A stretch of 57,920 bases of DNA from contig DATKDW010000070.1 of assembly GCA_035512495.1 (NCBI GenBank), positions 1 through 57,920 of the forward strand, in the 5' to 3' direction. Shown one piece after another: positions 8,076 through 16,087 of the stretch. Position numbers and translations under genes: made by a program. Below the pieces are notes generated by a model. It did not search any database, was not told the DNA's origin, and was given only the letters and a program-made list of their open reading frames with translations. Numbering within the stretch: position 1 is the stretch's first letter; each line of letters begins with the position of its first letter. The stretch is from Acidimicrobiales bacterium (lineage in GTDB: Bacteria > Actinomycetota > Acidimicrobiia > Acidimicrobiales > CADCSY01).

Positions 8076-8756
8076 ATGCTCGACGGCCGTTGGCGGACAG
8101 ACATCGAGCGCCGGATGCGCCCCGTGGGCTCGAACCTGCGCCGCACCGGGATCACCGCCGACCACCTGACCCTCACCGGCATCGTCATGGCCGTCGCCGC
8201 GGCCGTCGCCATCGGCAGCGGGGCGCTGCGGGCCGGGGTCCTCTTGCTGGTGCTGACCGCCATCCCCGACGCCCTCGACGGCGCCGTGGCCAAGGCCTCG
8301 GGCACCGCCTCCCCCCGGGGCGCCTTCTTCGACTCCGTGGCCGACCGGGTCACCGACGCCCTCCTGCTCGGCGGCGTGGCGTGGTACCTGGCGAGCACCC
8401 ACGGCAGCCACATCGTGCTGCTGCCCTTCGCCGTCCTCGCCGCCTCCATGCTGATCTCCTACGAGCGGGCCAAGGCCGAGGCGCTCGGGTTCGACGCCCG
8501 GGGCGGGATCATGGAGCGGGCCGAGCGCCTCGTGGTCCTCGGGATCGGTCTCCTCTTCGACTCCCTGCTCGTGCCGGTGCTGGTGCTCATGTTGGTCCTC
8601 ACCCTCCTCACCGCCGTGCAGCGCTTCGCCAAGGTGTGGCGCCAGGCCAGCGCACCGGCGCCCTCGCCCATGACGGACCGTTGGCGGTCTCGTCGCCGGA
8701 TCGCCCGGCCGACGGCCCAGGCGTGGCGTCGCCGGGCCCAGCACCGCCGGCGCTGA
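8076..8756 (+). CDS. pgsA: CDP-alcohol phosphatidyltransferase, phosphatidylinositol-phosphate synthase type
   Basis: A 226-residue multi-helix membrane enzyme. The CDP-alcohol motif is complete: D65, D68-G69, A72-K73, G82, D86 and D90, with Lys replacing the usual Arg of the AR pair. This matches actinobacterial PgsA1, which joins CDP-diacylglycerol to inositol 3-phosphate. Its place between the HIT gene and the PatA-like acyltransferase gives the same order as M. tuberculosis Rv2613c-pgsA1-Rv2611c-pimA, which supports inositol phosphate over glycerol phosphate as acceptor. The C-terminal 30 residues are strongly basic and probably cytoplasmic. The start is ATG 8076 with a good ribosome-binding site. 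Confidence 0.87.
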   Translation: MLDGRWRTDIERRMRPVGSNLRRTGITADHLTLTGIVMAVAAAVAIGSGALRAGVLLLVLTAIPDALDGAVAKASGTASPRGAFFDSVADRVTDALLLGGVAWYLASTHGSHIVLLPFAVLAASMLISYERAKAEALGFDARGGIMERAERLVVLGIGLLFDSLLVPVLVLMLVLTLLTAVQRFAKVWRQASAPAPSPMTDRWRSRRRIARPTAQAWRRRAQHRRR

Positions 8757-9703
8757 CCCTGCCGTTGCCTGGCTCCTCCCGCGAGGACGGGGACCCCGCG
8801 GGACGCCGATCGTCCCCCTCGATCGGCCAGCGGCTCGCGTTCAACGGCTACCGGGCGGGCTCGGTCGTCGCCCGGGCGATCCCCCGACCGCTGTTGCCCC
8901 CGATGCGCCGGGTGCTGGCCACCGTCATGTACCGGGCCGCCACCGGCCGCCGGCGGATGGTGGAGCGCCACCTGCAGCGGGTCCACGGGCGTCCGATGGA
9001 GGGCGCCGAGCTCCGGCGGGAGGTGCAGCGGGCCTTCGACTCCTATGCCCGCTACTGGGTGGAGTCGTTCCGGGTGCCGGCGATGTCCGGCGAGGAGATC
9101 GACTCTGCCATGACCGCCGAGGGCCTCGAGCACCTCGAGGCGGCCAAGGCGGCGGGCAACGGGGCGATCCTTGCCCTTCCCCACCTCGGCAGCTGGGACT
9201 ACGGCGGTGCCTGGCTGGCTCGCAACGGCTACCCGCTCACCGTGGTGGTCGAGCCGCTCGATCCGCCAGAGCTGCTGGAGTGGTTCGCCGACCTGCGTCA
9301 AGGCCTCGGCATGGAGGTCGTCCCCCTCGGCCTGAGCGCCTCGACCGCGGTGATGCGGACGCTGCGGGCCAACGGCTACGTGGCGCTGCTCAGCGACCGC
9401 GACATCGCCGGTGGGGGGGTGGAGGTCGAGTTCTTCGGCGAGCGGACCACCCTGCCCGCGGGACCCGCCACGATCGCCATCCGCACCGGTGCCGCGCTGC
9501 TGCCGACCACCGTGTACCACGTGGGCGAGGACCACCACCGGGGAGTGGTCCGACCACCGATCGACTGCACCCGGCGGGGATCGCTGCGAGACGACGTCGC
9601 CCGCATCACCCAGGTGCTCGCCGACGAGCTGGCCGACCTCATCCGCGGCGCCCCCGAGCAGTGGCACGTCTTCCAGCCGAACTGGCCCAGCGACCGAGAG
9701 TGA
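8723..9703 (+). CDS. patA: PatA-like phosphatidylinositol mannoside acyltransferase
   Basis: A lysophospholipid acyltransferase of the LpxL/HtrB superfamily. The catalytic HX4D appears in LPHLGSWDYGGAW; FFGERTTLPAGPATIAIRTGAALLP and the C-terminal EQWHVFQPNWP are typical of the family. In mycobacteria the equivalent gene (Rv2611c) acylates a mannose of PIM, and the neighbours pgsA and pimA support that role here. The start is uncertain. GTG 8723 overlaps the pgsA end by 34 bases and gives 326 residues; the conserved region begins only at about residue 35 (IGQRLAFNGYRAG), and no ATG or GTG precedes it closely, so TTG 8765 is possible. Confidence 0.82.
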   Translation: MASPGPAPPALTLPLPGSSREDGDPAGRRSSPSIGQRLAFNGYRAGSVVARAIPRPLLPPMRRVLATVMYRAATGRRRMVERHLQRVHGRPMEGAELRREVQRAFDSYARYWVESFRVPAMSGEEIDSAMTAEGLEHLEAAKAAGNGAILALPHLGSWDYGGAWLARNGYPLTVVVEPLDPPELLEWFADLRQGLGMEVVPLGLSASTAVMRTLRANGYVALLSDRDIAGGGVEVEFFGERTTLPAGPATIAIRTGAALLPTTVYHVGEDHHRGVVRPPIDCTRRGSLRDDVARITQVLADELADLIRGAPEQWHVFQPNWPSDRE

Positions 9704-9714
9704 GAGGTGCGACC

Positions 9715-10605
9715 GTGAGCAGGATCTGTGAGGGACGGGTGGCCATCGTCACCGGTGCGGGACGCGGCATCGGCCGGGGCCACGCCCTCGAGCTGGCCCG
9801 CCAGGGAGCCGCGGTGGTGGTCAACGACATCGGCGGCGGCGTCGACGGCACGGGCATGGATGCCGGTCCGGCCCAGCAGGTGGTCGACGAGATCGTCGCC
9901 GCCGGCGGGCGGGCGGTGGCGAACACCGACGACGTCTCCGACTGGGAGGGAGCTCGCCGACTCGTCCACACCGCCATCGACGAGCTCGGCGGTCTCGACG
10001 CCCTCGTCAACAACGCCGGCATCCTGCGTGACCGCATGCTGTTCAACATGACCGAGGCCGAGTGGGACGACGTGATCCGCGTCCACCTCAAGGGGACGTT
10101 CGCGCCGTTGCGCTGGGCCGCCGAGCACTGGCGGGCCCAGGCCAAGGCCGGCGCCACCGTCGACGCGTGCGTCGTCAACACCTCGTCGACCTCCGGCCTG
10201 TTCGCCAACCCGGGACAGTCCAACTACGGCGCCGCCAAGTCGGGCATCGCCACCATGTCGATCATCGCATCCAAGGAGCTGGGCCGGTTCGGGGTGCGGG
10301 TCAACGCCATCGCCCCCGGAGCCCGCACCCGCATGACCGAGAACCTCGGTGGTGCTGCAGCACCGCCGGAGGGCGAGTGGGACCCGCGCTCACCCGACAA
10401 CGTCGCCCCGCTGGTCACCTGGTTGTCCAGCGCCGAGTCGGCAGGCGTGACCGGGCGGGTGTTCCTGGTGGGCGGGGGACGCATCGCGCTGGCCGACGGC
10501 TGGGCCCGCGGCGCCGGCGTCGACAAGGGTGCCCGCTGGGATCCCGATGAGATCGGCCCCGCCCTCGCCGAGCTGCTCGCCTCGGCGGAGGCCGTCGCCA
10601 CCTGA
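9715..10605 (+). CDS. SDR-family 3-hydroxyacyl-CoA dehydrogenase-like oxidoreductase
   Basis: A 296-residue short-chain dehydrogenase. The cofactor loop is TGAGRGIGRG (residues 13-22), NNAG sits at 99-102, and the catalytic set is S158 with Y171 and K175 in SNYGAAK. The VVNDIGGGVDGTG stretch and NNAGILRDRMLFNMTEAEWDDVI closely resemble the (3R)-hydroxyacyl-CoA dehydrogenase domain of multifunctional enzyme type 2, so a fatty-acyl or steroid-side-chain substrate with NAD is likely. The start is GTG 9715 after GAGAGGTG. It lies between patA and pimA on the same strand, where mycobacteria have no gene, so it looks inserted into the PIM cluster. Confidence 0.87.
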   Translation: MSRICEGRVAIVTGAGRGIGRGHALELARQGAAVVVNDIGGGVDGTGMDAGPAQQVVDEIVAAGGRAVANTDDVSDWEGARRLVHTAIDELGGLDALVNNAGILRDRMLFNMTEAEWDDVIRVHLKGTFAPLRWAAEHWRAQAKAGATVDACVVNTSSTSGLFANPGQSNYGAAKSGIATMSIIASKELGRFGVRVNAIAPGARTRMTENLGGAAAPPEGEWDPRSPDNVAPLVTWLSSAESAGVTGRVFLVGGGRIALADGWARGAGVDKGARWDPDEIGPALAELLASAEAVAT

Positions 10606-10693
10606 GAGCTGCCCGACGCGATGGTCGAGCGCCTGGACTGACCCGTCAGGCCGGTGGCGGCGAGGCGCGTCTGACACACCCGGACGATGGCCG

Positions 10694-10699
10694 TAGCCT
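10694..10699 (+). promoter_or_regulatory. -10 box TAGCCT of pimA
   Basis: TAGCCT is followed by six bases and GTG 10706, a leaderless arrangement that sets the pimA start. The mannosyltransferase is therefore not dependent on the upstream operon for transcription. Confidence 0.55.
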
Positions 10700-10705
10700 C
10701 GCGAC

Positions 10706-11773
10706 GTGCGCCTCGCCCTCGTCTGCCCCTACAGCCTGAGCCTCCCGGGCGGTGTCCAGGGTCAGGTCCTCGGCTTGGCGCGTGCGCTGCGCGGCCACGG
10801 TCACGAGGTGCGGGTCCTCGGCCCGTGCGACGGTCCTCCCCCCGAGGCGGGCGTGACCCCCCTGGGCCGCAGCGTGCCGCTGGCGGCCAACGGCTCGGTG
10901 GCACCCATCGCCCCCGACCTGCCGTGTGCGCTGCGCACGATCCGGGCCCTGCGCGACGAGGACTTCGACGTGGTCCACCTGCACGAGCCGCTGGTGCCCG
11001 GACCGTGCCTCACCTCGGCGGTGATGGCCAGCGCCCCCCTTGTCGGCACCTTCCACGCCGCGGGTGTGAGCGCCGCCTACCGCTGGGCGGGGCCGCCGCT
11101 GCGCTGGCTGGCGAACCGCCTCGACCTGCGCTGCGCCGTCTCCGACGACGCACGCCTCCTCGCCGGCCGCTACCTCGGCGGCGAGTACACCCAGGTCTTC
11201 AACGGGATCGAGCTCGAACCCTTCGCCAAGGCCACCCCCACGCCCACCGTCGCGCCGACGATCCTCTTCCTCGGGCGTCACGAGGAGCGCAAGGGCCTGG
11301 CCGTCCTCCTCGAGGCCCTGCCGGACCTGCCGGCCGACTTGCGGGTGTGGGTCGCCAGCGACGGGCCCGACACGGATCGCCTCAAGGCGGCGGTGGCGGG
11401 TGACGAGCGCGTCGAGTGGCTCGGGCGCATCGACGACGAGGAGAAGGCGGCGAGGCTCTGCGGTGCCGACGTGTTCTGTGCGCCGTCGTTGCACGGCGAG
11501 TCGTTCGGGGTCGTGCTGCTCGAGGCCATGGCCGCGGGGACGCCCATCGTCGCCAGCGAGCTGGCGGGCTACGCGAACGTGGCCCGACCCGGCCGCGAGG
11601 GGGTTCTGGTCCCGCCCGGTGACGCCAGCGCCCTCGCGGTCGCCCTCCGGCGGGTGCTCACCGAGCCCGACCTGGCCGGCGCCCTCGTGGCGGCCGGCGA
11701 GGCGCGTGCCGACGAGCTCTCGATGGACCACCTCGCCGAGCGCTACCTCGAGCTCTACGCCACCCTCGTCTAA
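10706..11773 (+). CDS. pimA: PimA-like GDP-mannose-dependent alpha-mannosyltransferase
   Basis: A 355-residue GT-B glycosyltransferase of family GT4. The N-terminal PYSLSLPGGVQGQVLGLARAL is the acceptor and glycine-rich loop seen in PimA, and the donor-binding region near the C terminus reads ESFGVVLLEAMAAGTPIVAS, giving the E-x7-E motif. PimA adds the first mannose from GDP-mannose to phosphatidylinositol at the cytoplasmic face. The acyltransferase and PI synthase genes upstream support this substrate. It starts at GTG 10706, six bases after the TAGCCT box. It converges on the AMIN-like lipoprotein gene. Confidence 0.85.
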   Translation: MRLALVCPYSLSLPGGVQGQVLGLARALRGHGHEVRVLGPCDGPPPEAGVTPLGRSVPLAANGSVAPIAPDLPCALRTIRALRDEDFDVVHLHEPLVPGPCLTSAVMASAPLVGTFHAAGVSAAYRWAGPPLRWLANRLDLRCAVSDDARLLAGRYLGGEYTQVFNGIELEPFAKATPTPTVAPTILFLGRHEERKGLAVLLEALPDLPADLRVWVASDGPDTDRLKAAVAGDERVEWLGRIDDEEKAARLCGADVFCAPSLHGESFGVVLLEAMAAGTPIVASELAGYANVARPGREGVLVPPGDASALAVALRRVLTEPDLAGALVAAGEARADELSMDHLAERYLELYATLV

Positions 11774-11786
11774 GGGGCTCCGACCG

Positions 11787-12458
11787 TCAGGGCCGGGGTG
11801 CGAGCTCCACGACCACCCGCAGCGGAGTATCGAGGACCAGGACGCGGTAGGGGACGCGCTCCGTGAGACCGATGACCCACTCGAGTCGGGCCTCGAAGTC
11901 GCCGATGCGCACGACCTCGGCGACGGTGCCGCCAGTGCCGTCGACGCGATCGGGGCCGGTGTAGGTCTCCTCGAAGTCGCCGTCCGGCGTGAACGCGACC
12001 GTCGAGGCAGGGCTGAACGCGATCTCGAGGAGGCCGTCGCCCTCGACCCGGATCTCGTCGCCGGACCCCGCCTCGCGCACCGGCCGGTCCACGTAGCGCA
12101 CCTCGTACCCGGGGCCGATGTCGCCCCGGAACTCGAACACGACGCGCTCGACGGCGTCTTCGCGGCCGACCCGCAGGTCGTCGAGGAGGACCCGGTCGGC
12201 GGTGGGGTCGGTGGAGGGCACCGCCGTCGGGTCCTCCGTCCCCTCGAACGGGGCCGCTGCCGCGGTGGCGGGCGGTGCGGTCGTCGTCCCCCCGCCGGCC
12301 TCTCCCTCAGCGGCACCGAGCGTGGAGGTCGTCGTCTCCTTGCGGTCGCCGATGACCTGGTCCTCGCCACGGCCACCGTCAGTGCAGCCGGTGACGACGA
12401 GAGCGAGGGCGAGCACCAGCGACGTCGCGGCGGCCGTGCGGGGAGGTCTGGATCGCAT
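11787..12458 (-). CDS. Lipoprotein with AMIN-like domain
   Basis: A 223-residue exported lipoprotein. The signal peptide ends in the lipobox LVVTGC, making C25 the lipidated residue from start ATG 12458. A Thr/Ala/Pro-rich linker of about 60 residues follows, then a domain of about 120 residues with the pattern ERVVFEFRGDIGPGYEVRY, DGLLEIAFSPAS and a C-terminal PYRVLVLDTPLRVVVELA, which resembles the AMIN-like domain of actinobacterial lipoproteins. Such domains are thought to bind cell-wall polymers. ATG 12476 would add six residues. It lies downstream of the LPXTG gene on the same strand but is separated from it by a strong hairpin. Confidence 0.75.
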   Translation of the reverse strand: MRSRPPRTAAATSLVLALALVVTGCTDGGRGEDQVIGDRKETTTSTLGAAEGEAGGGTTTAPPATAAAAPFEGTEDPTAVPSTDPTADRVLLDDLRVGREDAVERVVFEFRGDIGPGYEVRYVDRPVREAGSGDEIRVEGDGLLEIAFSPASTVAFTPDGDFEETYTGPDRVDGTGGTVAEVVRIGDFEARLEWVIGLTERVPYRVLVLDTPLRVVVELAPRP

Positions 12459-12518
12459 CAGGCGATGGTCGCACACGGCGGGCGCGGGTTCGGCGCAGGG
12501 GATCGGCGGCGCACGCGA

Positions 12519-12550
12519 GAGGAGGGCCCCGCCGAGGCGGGGCCCTCCTC
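12519..12550 (-). terminator. Strong hairpin after the LPXTG gene
   Basis: A perfect 15-bp stem runs from GAGGAGGGCCCCGCC (12519-12533) to GGCGGGGCCCTCCTC (12536-12550), with a very tight loop. It lies 40 bases after the LPXTG gene stop. No T-run follows. It would separate this gene from the AMIN-like lipoprotein gene. Confidence 0.65.
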
Positions 12551-12589
12551 GCTCACCATCCGGAGCACCACTGCGGTGGTGCGGCGTGA

Positions 12590-14368
12590 TCAGCGGGTCG
12601 CGCTGGCACTCCGGACGAGGCGACGGATGCCCAGGGCGGCGCCGGCGAAGGCGGCGGCGAGCAGGGCAGGGAGGACGGTGTCAGCACCGGTGCGAGGGAG
12701 CTGGGTCGCCGGGCTGTCGCTGGTCGTCGAGCCGTCGCCGGGGGCATGGGCCACGAACTGGCCGGTGCTGCTGAGGCTGACCACCGACACGGTGGTGGGC
12801 CCGGCGAGGGCGGACACCTCACCGAGGACGACCTCGAGCTCTTCCATCACCGGCGCCAGTGCGGGGACCGTCCCGCCCAGCTCAGTGATGACGTCGCCGA
12901 CGGCGTCGTCGGTGCCGAGGATCGCAGCGCTGAGCACGGCAGGCGGGGTGATGGTGGCAACCAGCGCCGACAGGGTGCTGACGGCGTTGACCACGTCGCC
13001 GTCGGCGCCCACCGACTCGGTGATCGCCAGCAGGTCGACGTCGACGACGTTGCCCAGGGCCGGGTCGATGATGGCGAGCACGTCGCTCACCGCCGCGGTC
13101 ACCAGGTCGGCGGCGCCGCTGATGCTCGCCAGGGTGTCGCTCAGGTCGAGATCGGCGACACCGGGTACGGCCAGTGCGCCGACCCGCACGTCGCCGATGC
13201 TGGCGGTGACCTTCGCCACCGAGTCGTCGACGGTGCCGGCGGCGCTGGCGACCAGCCCGGCCTGCACGTCGGTGATGGTGAGGAGGGCGGTGCCGTCGAG
13301 CACGAGGAGGGTCCCGCGGAGCAGGTTGCGGAGCTCGCTGCGGATCGTGTCGACGAGGGTCTGCACGGTGGCGGTGGCGGAGTCCACCAGCGCCTGGCAG
13401 CTGAGGTCTCCGATCGCGGCGCTGTTGAGGAGGTCCTCGGTGCCAGGCAGCGAGTCGACGGCATCGCCGATCCCGTCGAGCAGCTCGACGCCGCCGAGGT
13501 CCTCGCCGTCGGGCAGGGACCCGCTGACGTCGCCGAGCGTGCCGTCGAGGATGGCGTCGATCTGGGCGCAGACCTCGGTGGTGATCGGAGTGGTCAGCTC
13601 GAGGCCGCTGTCGAGGATCGCATCGACGCTCCCGTCGAGGGCGTCGGCGAGGGCCTCCACGGCGGCGCCGTCGAGGCCGGACCCGATCGGCAGCGTCACG
13701 CCCAGCTGGTCGAGGAGCCGCACGAGGGTGTTGAGGTCGAGCGACGACAGGGAGATGCCGATGCCCTCGAGCAGGGCACTGAGGTCGAGCACCGTGGCGG
13801 AGGGGACGTCGACGCCCTGCGAGGCGCCCGATGCGTCGGGTGCCGAGTCGGCAGCCAGGGTGAGGGATCCGGCGGGGAGGTGCACGAGGCCGCCGGCCAC
13901 GCCCACATCGCTCAGGGCGGCGTCGAGCAGCGAGCGGGCGCCCGCCTGGTCGACCACCGACGAGAGCGCTGTGGTGCCGGAGCCGCTGACGGCGGGGTTC
14001 GACGGCACGCCGGCGAAGGGGTCGGCGGACCTGCTGTCCTGCGCACCGGTGCTCCGGGTGCCGACGGACGGGGCCGCCAGGTTGAGCGCCTCGACCGAGG
14101 AGGTGACATCCAGGGGGTGCAGGATGCCCTCGGCGAAGGCGTCGCCGGCGGCAGGGTCGATGGACGCGGTGGCGTCGTGGCCAACGAGGCGGACCGAGAG
14201 GATCGATCCCCCCTCGCCGATCTCGACGCCGAGCAGCGTGGCGGTGGCGGCGCCGGTGCCCACGCCGTGGTCGGCGGCGTCGCTGGCGGCCGCGAGGCCC
14301 GCTGACAGCGGGCCTGCGGCGAGGAGTGCGGCGGCGGCCGCTGCTCCGAGGATGTGCTTGGTGCGCAT
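12590..14368 (-). CDS. LPXTG-anchored surface protein, unknown function
   Basis: A 592-residue exported wall protein. A signal peptide covers about 1-30 (MRTKHILGAAAAAALLAAGP). The C terminus is a sorting signal: LPRTG at 557-561, a hydrophobic helix and the basic tail IRRLVRSASATR, so a sortase should join it to peptidoglycan. The body is acidic, poor in Lys, rich in Leu, Val, Ser and Asp, and made of repeating hydrophobic segments such as DALDGSVDAILDSGLELTTP, suggesting elongated helical or solenoid packing. Only two Cys appear in the mature body. The start is ATG 14368, 44 codons inside the longest open frame. No sortase gene is in the window. It may belong to the choice-of-anchor G group, but I am not certain. 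Confidence 0.82.
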   Translation of the reverse strand: MRTKHILGAAAAAALLAAGPLSAGLAAASDAADHGVGTGAATATLLGVEIGEGGSILSVRLVGHDATASIDPAAGDAFAEGILHPLDVTSSVEALNLAAPSVGTRSTGAQDSRSADPFAGVPSNPAVSGSGTTALSSVVDQAGARSLLDAALSDVGVAGGLVHLPAGSLTLAADSAPDASGASQGVDVPSATVLDLSALLEGIGISLSSLDLNTLVRLLDQLGVTLPIGSGLDGAAVEALADALDGSVDAILDSGLELTTPITTEVCAQIDAILDGTLGDVSGSLPDGEDLGGVELLDGIGDAVDSLPGTEDLLNSAAIGDLSCQALVDSATATVQTLVDTIRSELRNLLRGTLLVLDGTALLTITDVQAGLVASAAGTVDDSVAKVTASIGDVRVGALAVPGVADLDLSDTLASISGAADLVTAAVSDVLAIIDPALGNVVDVDLLAITESVGADGDVVNAVSTLSALVATITPPAVLSAAILGTDDAVGDVITELGGTVPALAPVMEELEVVLGEVSALAGPTTVSVVSLSSTGQFVAHAPGDGSTTSDSPATQLPRTGADTVLPALLAAAFAGAALGIRRLVRSASATR

Positions 14369-14556
14369 GGCTGGTGGCTCCCGGTGGTGTGGGGGTGAGT
14401 CGTGGTGGGTGCTGCAGGTCTGGTGCGATGTCGTTGTGCGGCGTTGTGTGCACTTTGCGGCACGTGAGCCCGCCGAACCATGGCCCGACCGTGCCATTTG
14501 CGACGGTTGAGCGGACTAGTCCTTTGCGGGTGCCGGGTCGGTGCGGCGGCGGCCGG

Positions 14557-14562
14557 TACCAT
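14557..14562 (+). promoter_or_regulatory. -10 box TACCAT of lemA
   Basis: TACCAT precedes lemA by about 40 bases. The leader contains GAGGTG at 14592-14597 before GTG 14603, so this unit uses a conventional ribosome-binding site. Confidence 0.5.
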
Positions 14563-14602
14563 CGGCCCGTCCTCCTGGTCCCCTGAACACCGAGGTGCGT
14601 TC

Positions 14603-15154
14603 GTGACCGCCGTCTGGATCCTGCTCGCCGTCGTCGTCCTGCTCGGGCTCTACGTGGTCCTCCTCTACAACGGCCTGATACGCCTCCGGAACCGCATCGA
14701 GGGCGCGTGGGCGCAGATCGACGTGCAGCTGCGCCGTCGCTACGACCTCATCCCGAACCTCGTGGAGACCGTGAAGGCCTATGCCACCCACGAGAAGGAG
14801 ACGCTCGACGCGGTGATCCGGGCGCGCAACGCCGGCATGAGCGCCGAGGGCGTGGCCGATCAGGCCAAGGCCGAGACGATGATCACCTCGGCGCTCAAGT
14901 CGCTCTTCGCCCTCTCGGAGGCCTACCCCGACCTCAAGGCCAACCAGGGCTTCCTCCAGCTCCAGGAGGAGCTGAGCGGCACCGAGGGGCGGATCGCCTA
15001 CGCGCGGCAGTTCTACAACGATGCCGTCCTGGCCTACAACACCAAGATCCAGTCGTTCCCGGCGGTGATCCTGGCCAACGCCATGGGCTTCGCGGCGCGC
15101 GAGTACTTCGAGGCCGACGACACCTCCCGGGGCACCGTCCAGGTCGAGTTCTAG
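14603..15154 (+). CDS. lemA: LemA family protein
   Basis: A 183-residue protein with one N-terminal membrane helix (about 3-22) and a long helical-bundle domain. The family signature is clear: LYNGLIRLRNRIEGAWAQID, LRRRYDLIPNLVETVKAYA, AYPDLKANQGFLQLQEELSG, IAYARQFYNDAVLAYN and the C-terminal PAVILANAMGF. LemA function is poorly known; it is often paired with an HtpX-like protease, as here, eight bases downstream. GTG 14603 is preferred over upstream in-frame codons because the helix follows at once and a ribosome-binding site precedes it. Confidence 0.93.
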   Translation: MTAVWILLAVVVLLGLYVVLLYNGLIRLRNRIEGAWAQIDVQLRRRYDLIPNLVETVKAYATHEKETLDAVIRARNAGMSAEGVADQAKAETMITSALKSLFALSEAYPDLKANQGFLQLQEELSGTEGRIAYARQFYNDAVLAYNTKIQSFPAVILANAMGFAAREYFEADDTSRGTVQVEF

Positions 15155-15162
15155 GCCGCGCT

Positions 15163-16083
15163 CTGTACGACCAGATCTCGTCCAACAAGCGCCGTTCGGC
15201 ACTGCTGCTCGCCGGCTTCGTGCTCCTCGTGGTGGGGGTCGCGTGGGCCGTCGACGTCACGCTCGGCAGCGGTGCTGGCGTCGTCGGCCTCGTGATCGGC
15301 CTGGTCGTCGCCGGCGTGGCGTCGGGGACCGCCTACTGGAAGAGCGACGCCATCGCCCTGCGGATGAGCCGGGCCCAACCGGCCGACCCGGTCGCCCACG
15401 CAAGGCTGCACAACCTCGTCGAGGGGCTCTGCATCGCCGGGGGCCTGCCGAAGCCGCGGGTCTACGTCGTCGACGACCCGGCCCCGAACGCCTTCGCCAC
15501 CGGCCGCAACCCCCAGCACGCGGCAATCGCGGTCACCACCGGCCTGCTCGAGAAGCTCAACCGGGTCGAGCTCGAGGGGGTGCTGGCCCACGAGCTGAGC
15601 CACATCAAGAACTACGACATCCTCGTCTCCACCCTGGCGGTCACGCTCGTCGGGGTGGTCACCCTCATGGCCGACTTCGCCATCCGGGCGCTGTGGTGGG
15701 GCGGCGGCACCCGCGGCCGCGGCGGCCGGCAGGGTGGCGGTGGCGGTCCGGCTGCCCTCCTGGCGCTCCTCGGCTTCGTGCTGCTCCTGCTGGCCCCGCT
15801 GCTCGGCCGGATCATGCACGCGGCGGTGAGCCGTCGCCGTGAGTCGCTGGCCGACGTCTCCGCTGCCTCGCTCACCCGGTACCCTCCCGGTCTGATCTCC
15901 GCCCTGGAGAAGCTGCGAGACGACCAGACGGTCGTGCGCAGCGCCTCGAGGGCGACCGCCCACCTCTGGATCGAAGAGCCGCTGGCCCGCCACGCGTCTC
16001 AGCGCCGGGCAAACCGCCTCGACCGCCTGTTCAACACCCACCCCCCACTCGAGGAGCGCATCGCGGCGCTCCGGGAGCTCTGA
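15163..16083 (+). CDS. htpX: HtpX-like M48 membrane zinc metalloprotease, probable CTG start
   Basis: A 306-residue M48 peptidase. Two N-terminal helices (about 12-30 and 38-58) precede the HEXXH motif H143-E144-L-S-H147, the third zinc ligand is E227 in RRRESLAD, and two more helices lie at about 158-178 and 196-214. It degrades damaged membrane proteins. The family normally begins MYDQIxxNKRRS; here that position is CTG 15163 followed by YDQISSNKRRS. No ATG, GTG or TTG lies in frame between the lemA stop and this point, so a CTG start is the best reading. The nearest downstream starts would remove the first helix. It is co-directional with lemA. Confidence 0.88.
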   Translation: MYDQISSNKRRSALLLAGFVLLVVGVAWAVDVTLGSGAGVVGLVIGLVVAGVASGTAYWKSDAIALRMSRAQPADPVAHARLHNLVEGLCIAGGLPKPRVYVVDDPAPNAFATGRNPQHAAIAVTTGLLEKLNRVELEGVLAHELSHIKNYDILVSTLAVTLVGVVTLMADFAIRALWWGGGTRGRGGRQGGGGGPAALLALLGFVLLLLAPLLGRIMHAAVSRRRESLADVSAASLTRYPPGLISALEKLRDDQTVVRSASRATAHLWIEEPLARHASQRRANRLDRLFNTHPPLEERIAALREL

Positions 16084-16087
16084 ACCC

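Noticed and set aside
8020-8169. A short frame from GTG 8020 as a leader peptide for pgsA
   Set aside because: It starts 11 bases after the TACCGT box, farther than other leaderless starts, runs well into pgsA, and pgsA has its own good ribosome-binding site, so evidence is too weak.
11400-14510. A 1036-codon plus-strand open frame
   Set aside because: It crosses pimA, the AMIN-like lipoprotein and the LPXTG gene in other frames, has Ser/Arg/Pro-rich composition without motifs, and is a by-product of high GC. The minus-strand genes have signal peptides, a lipobox and an LPXTG signal.
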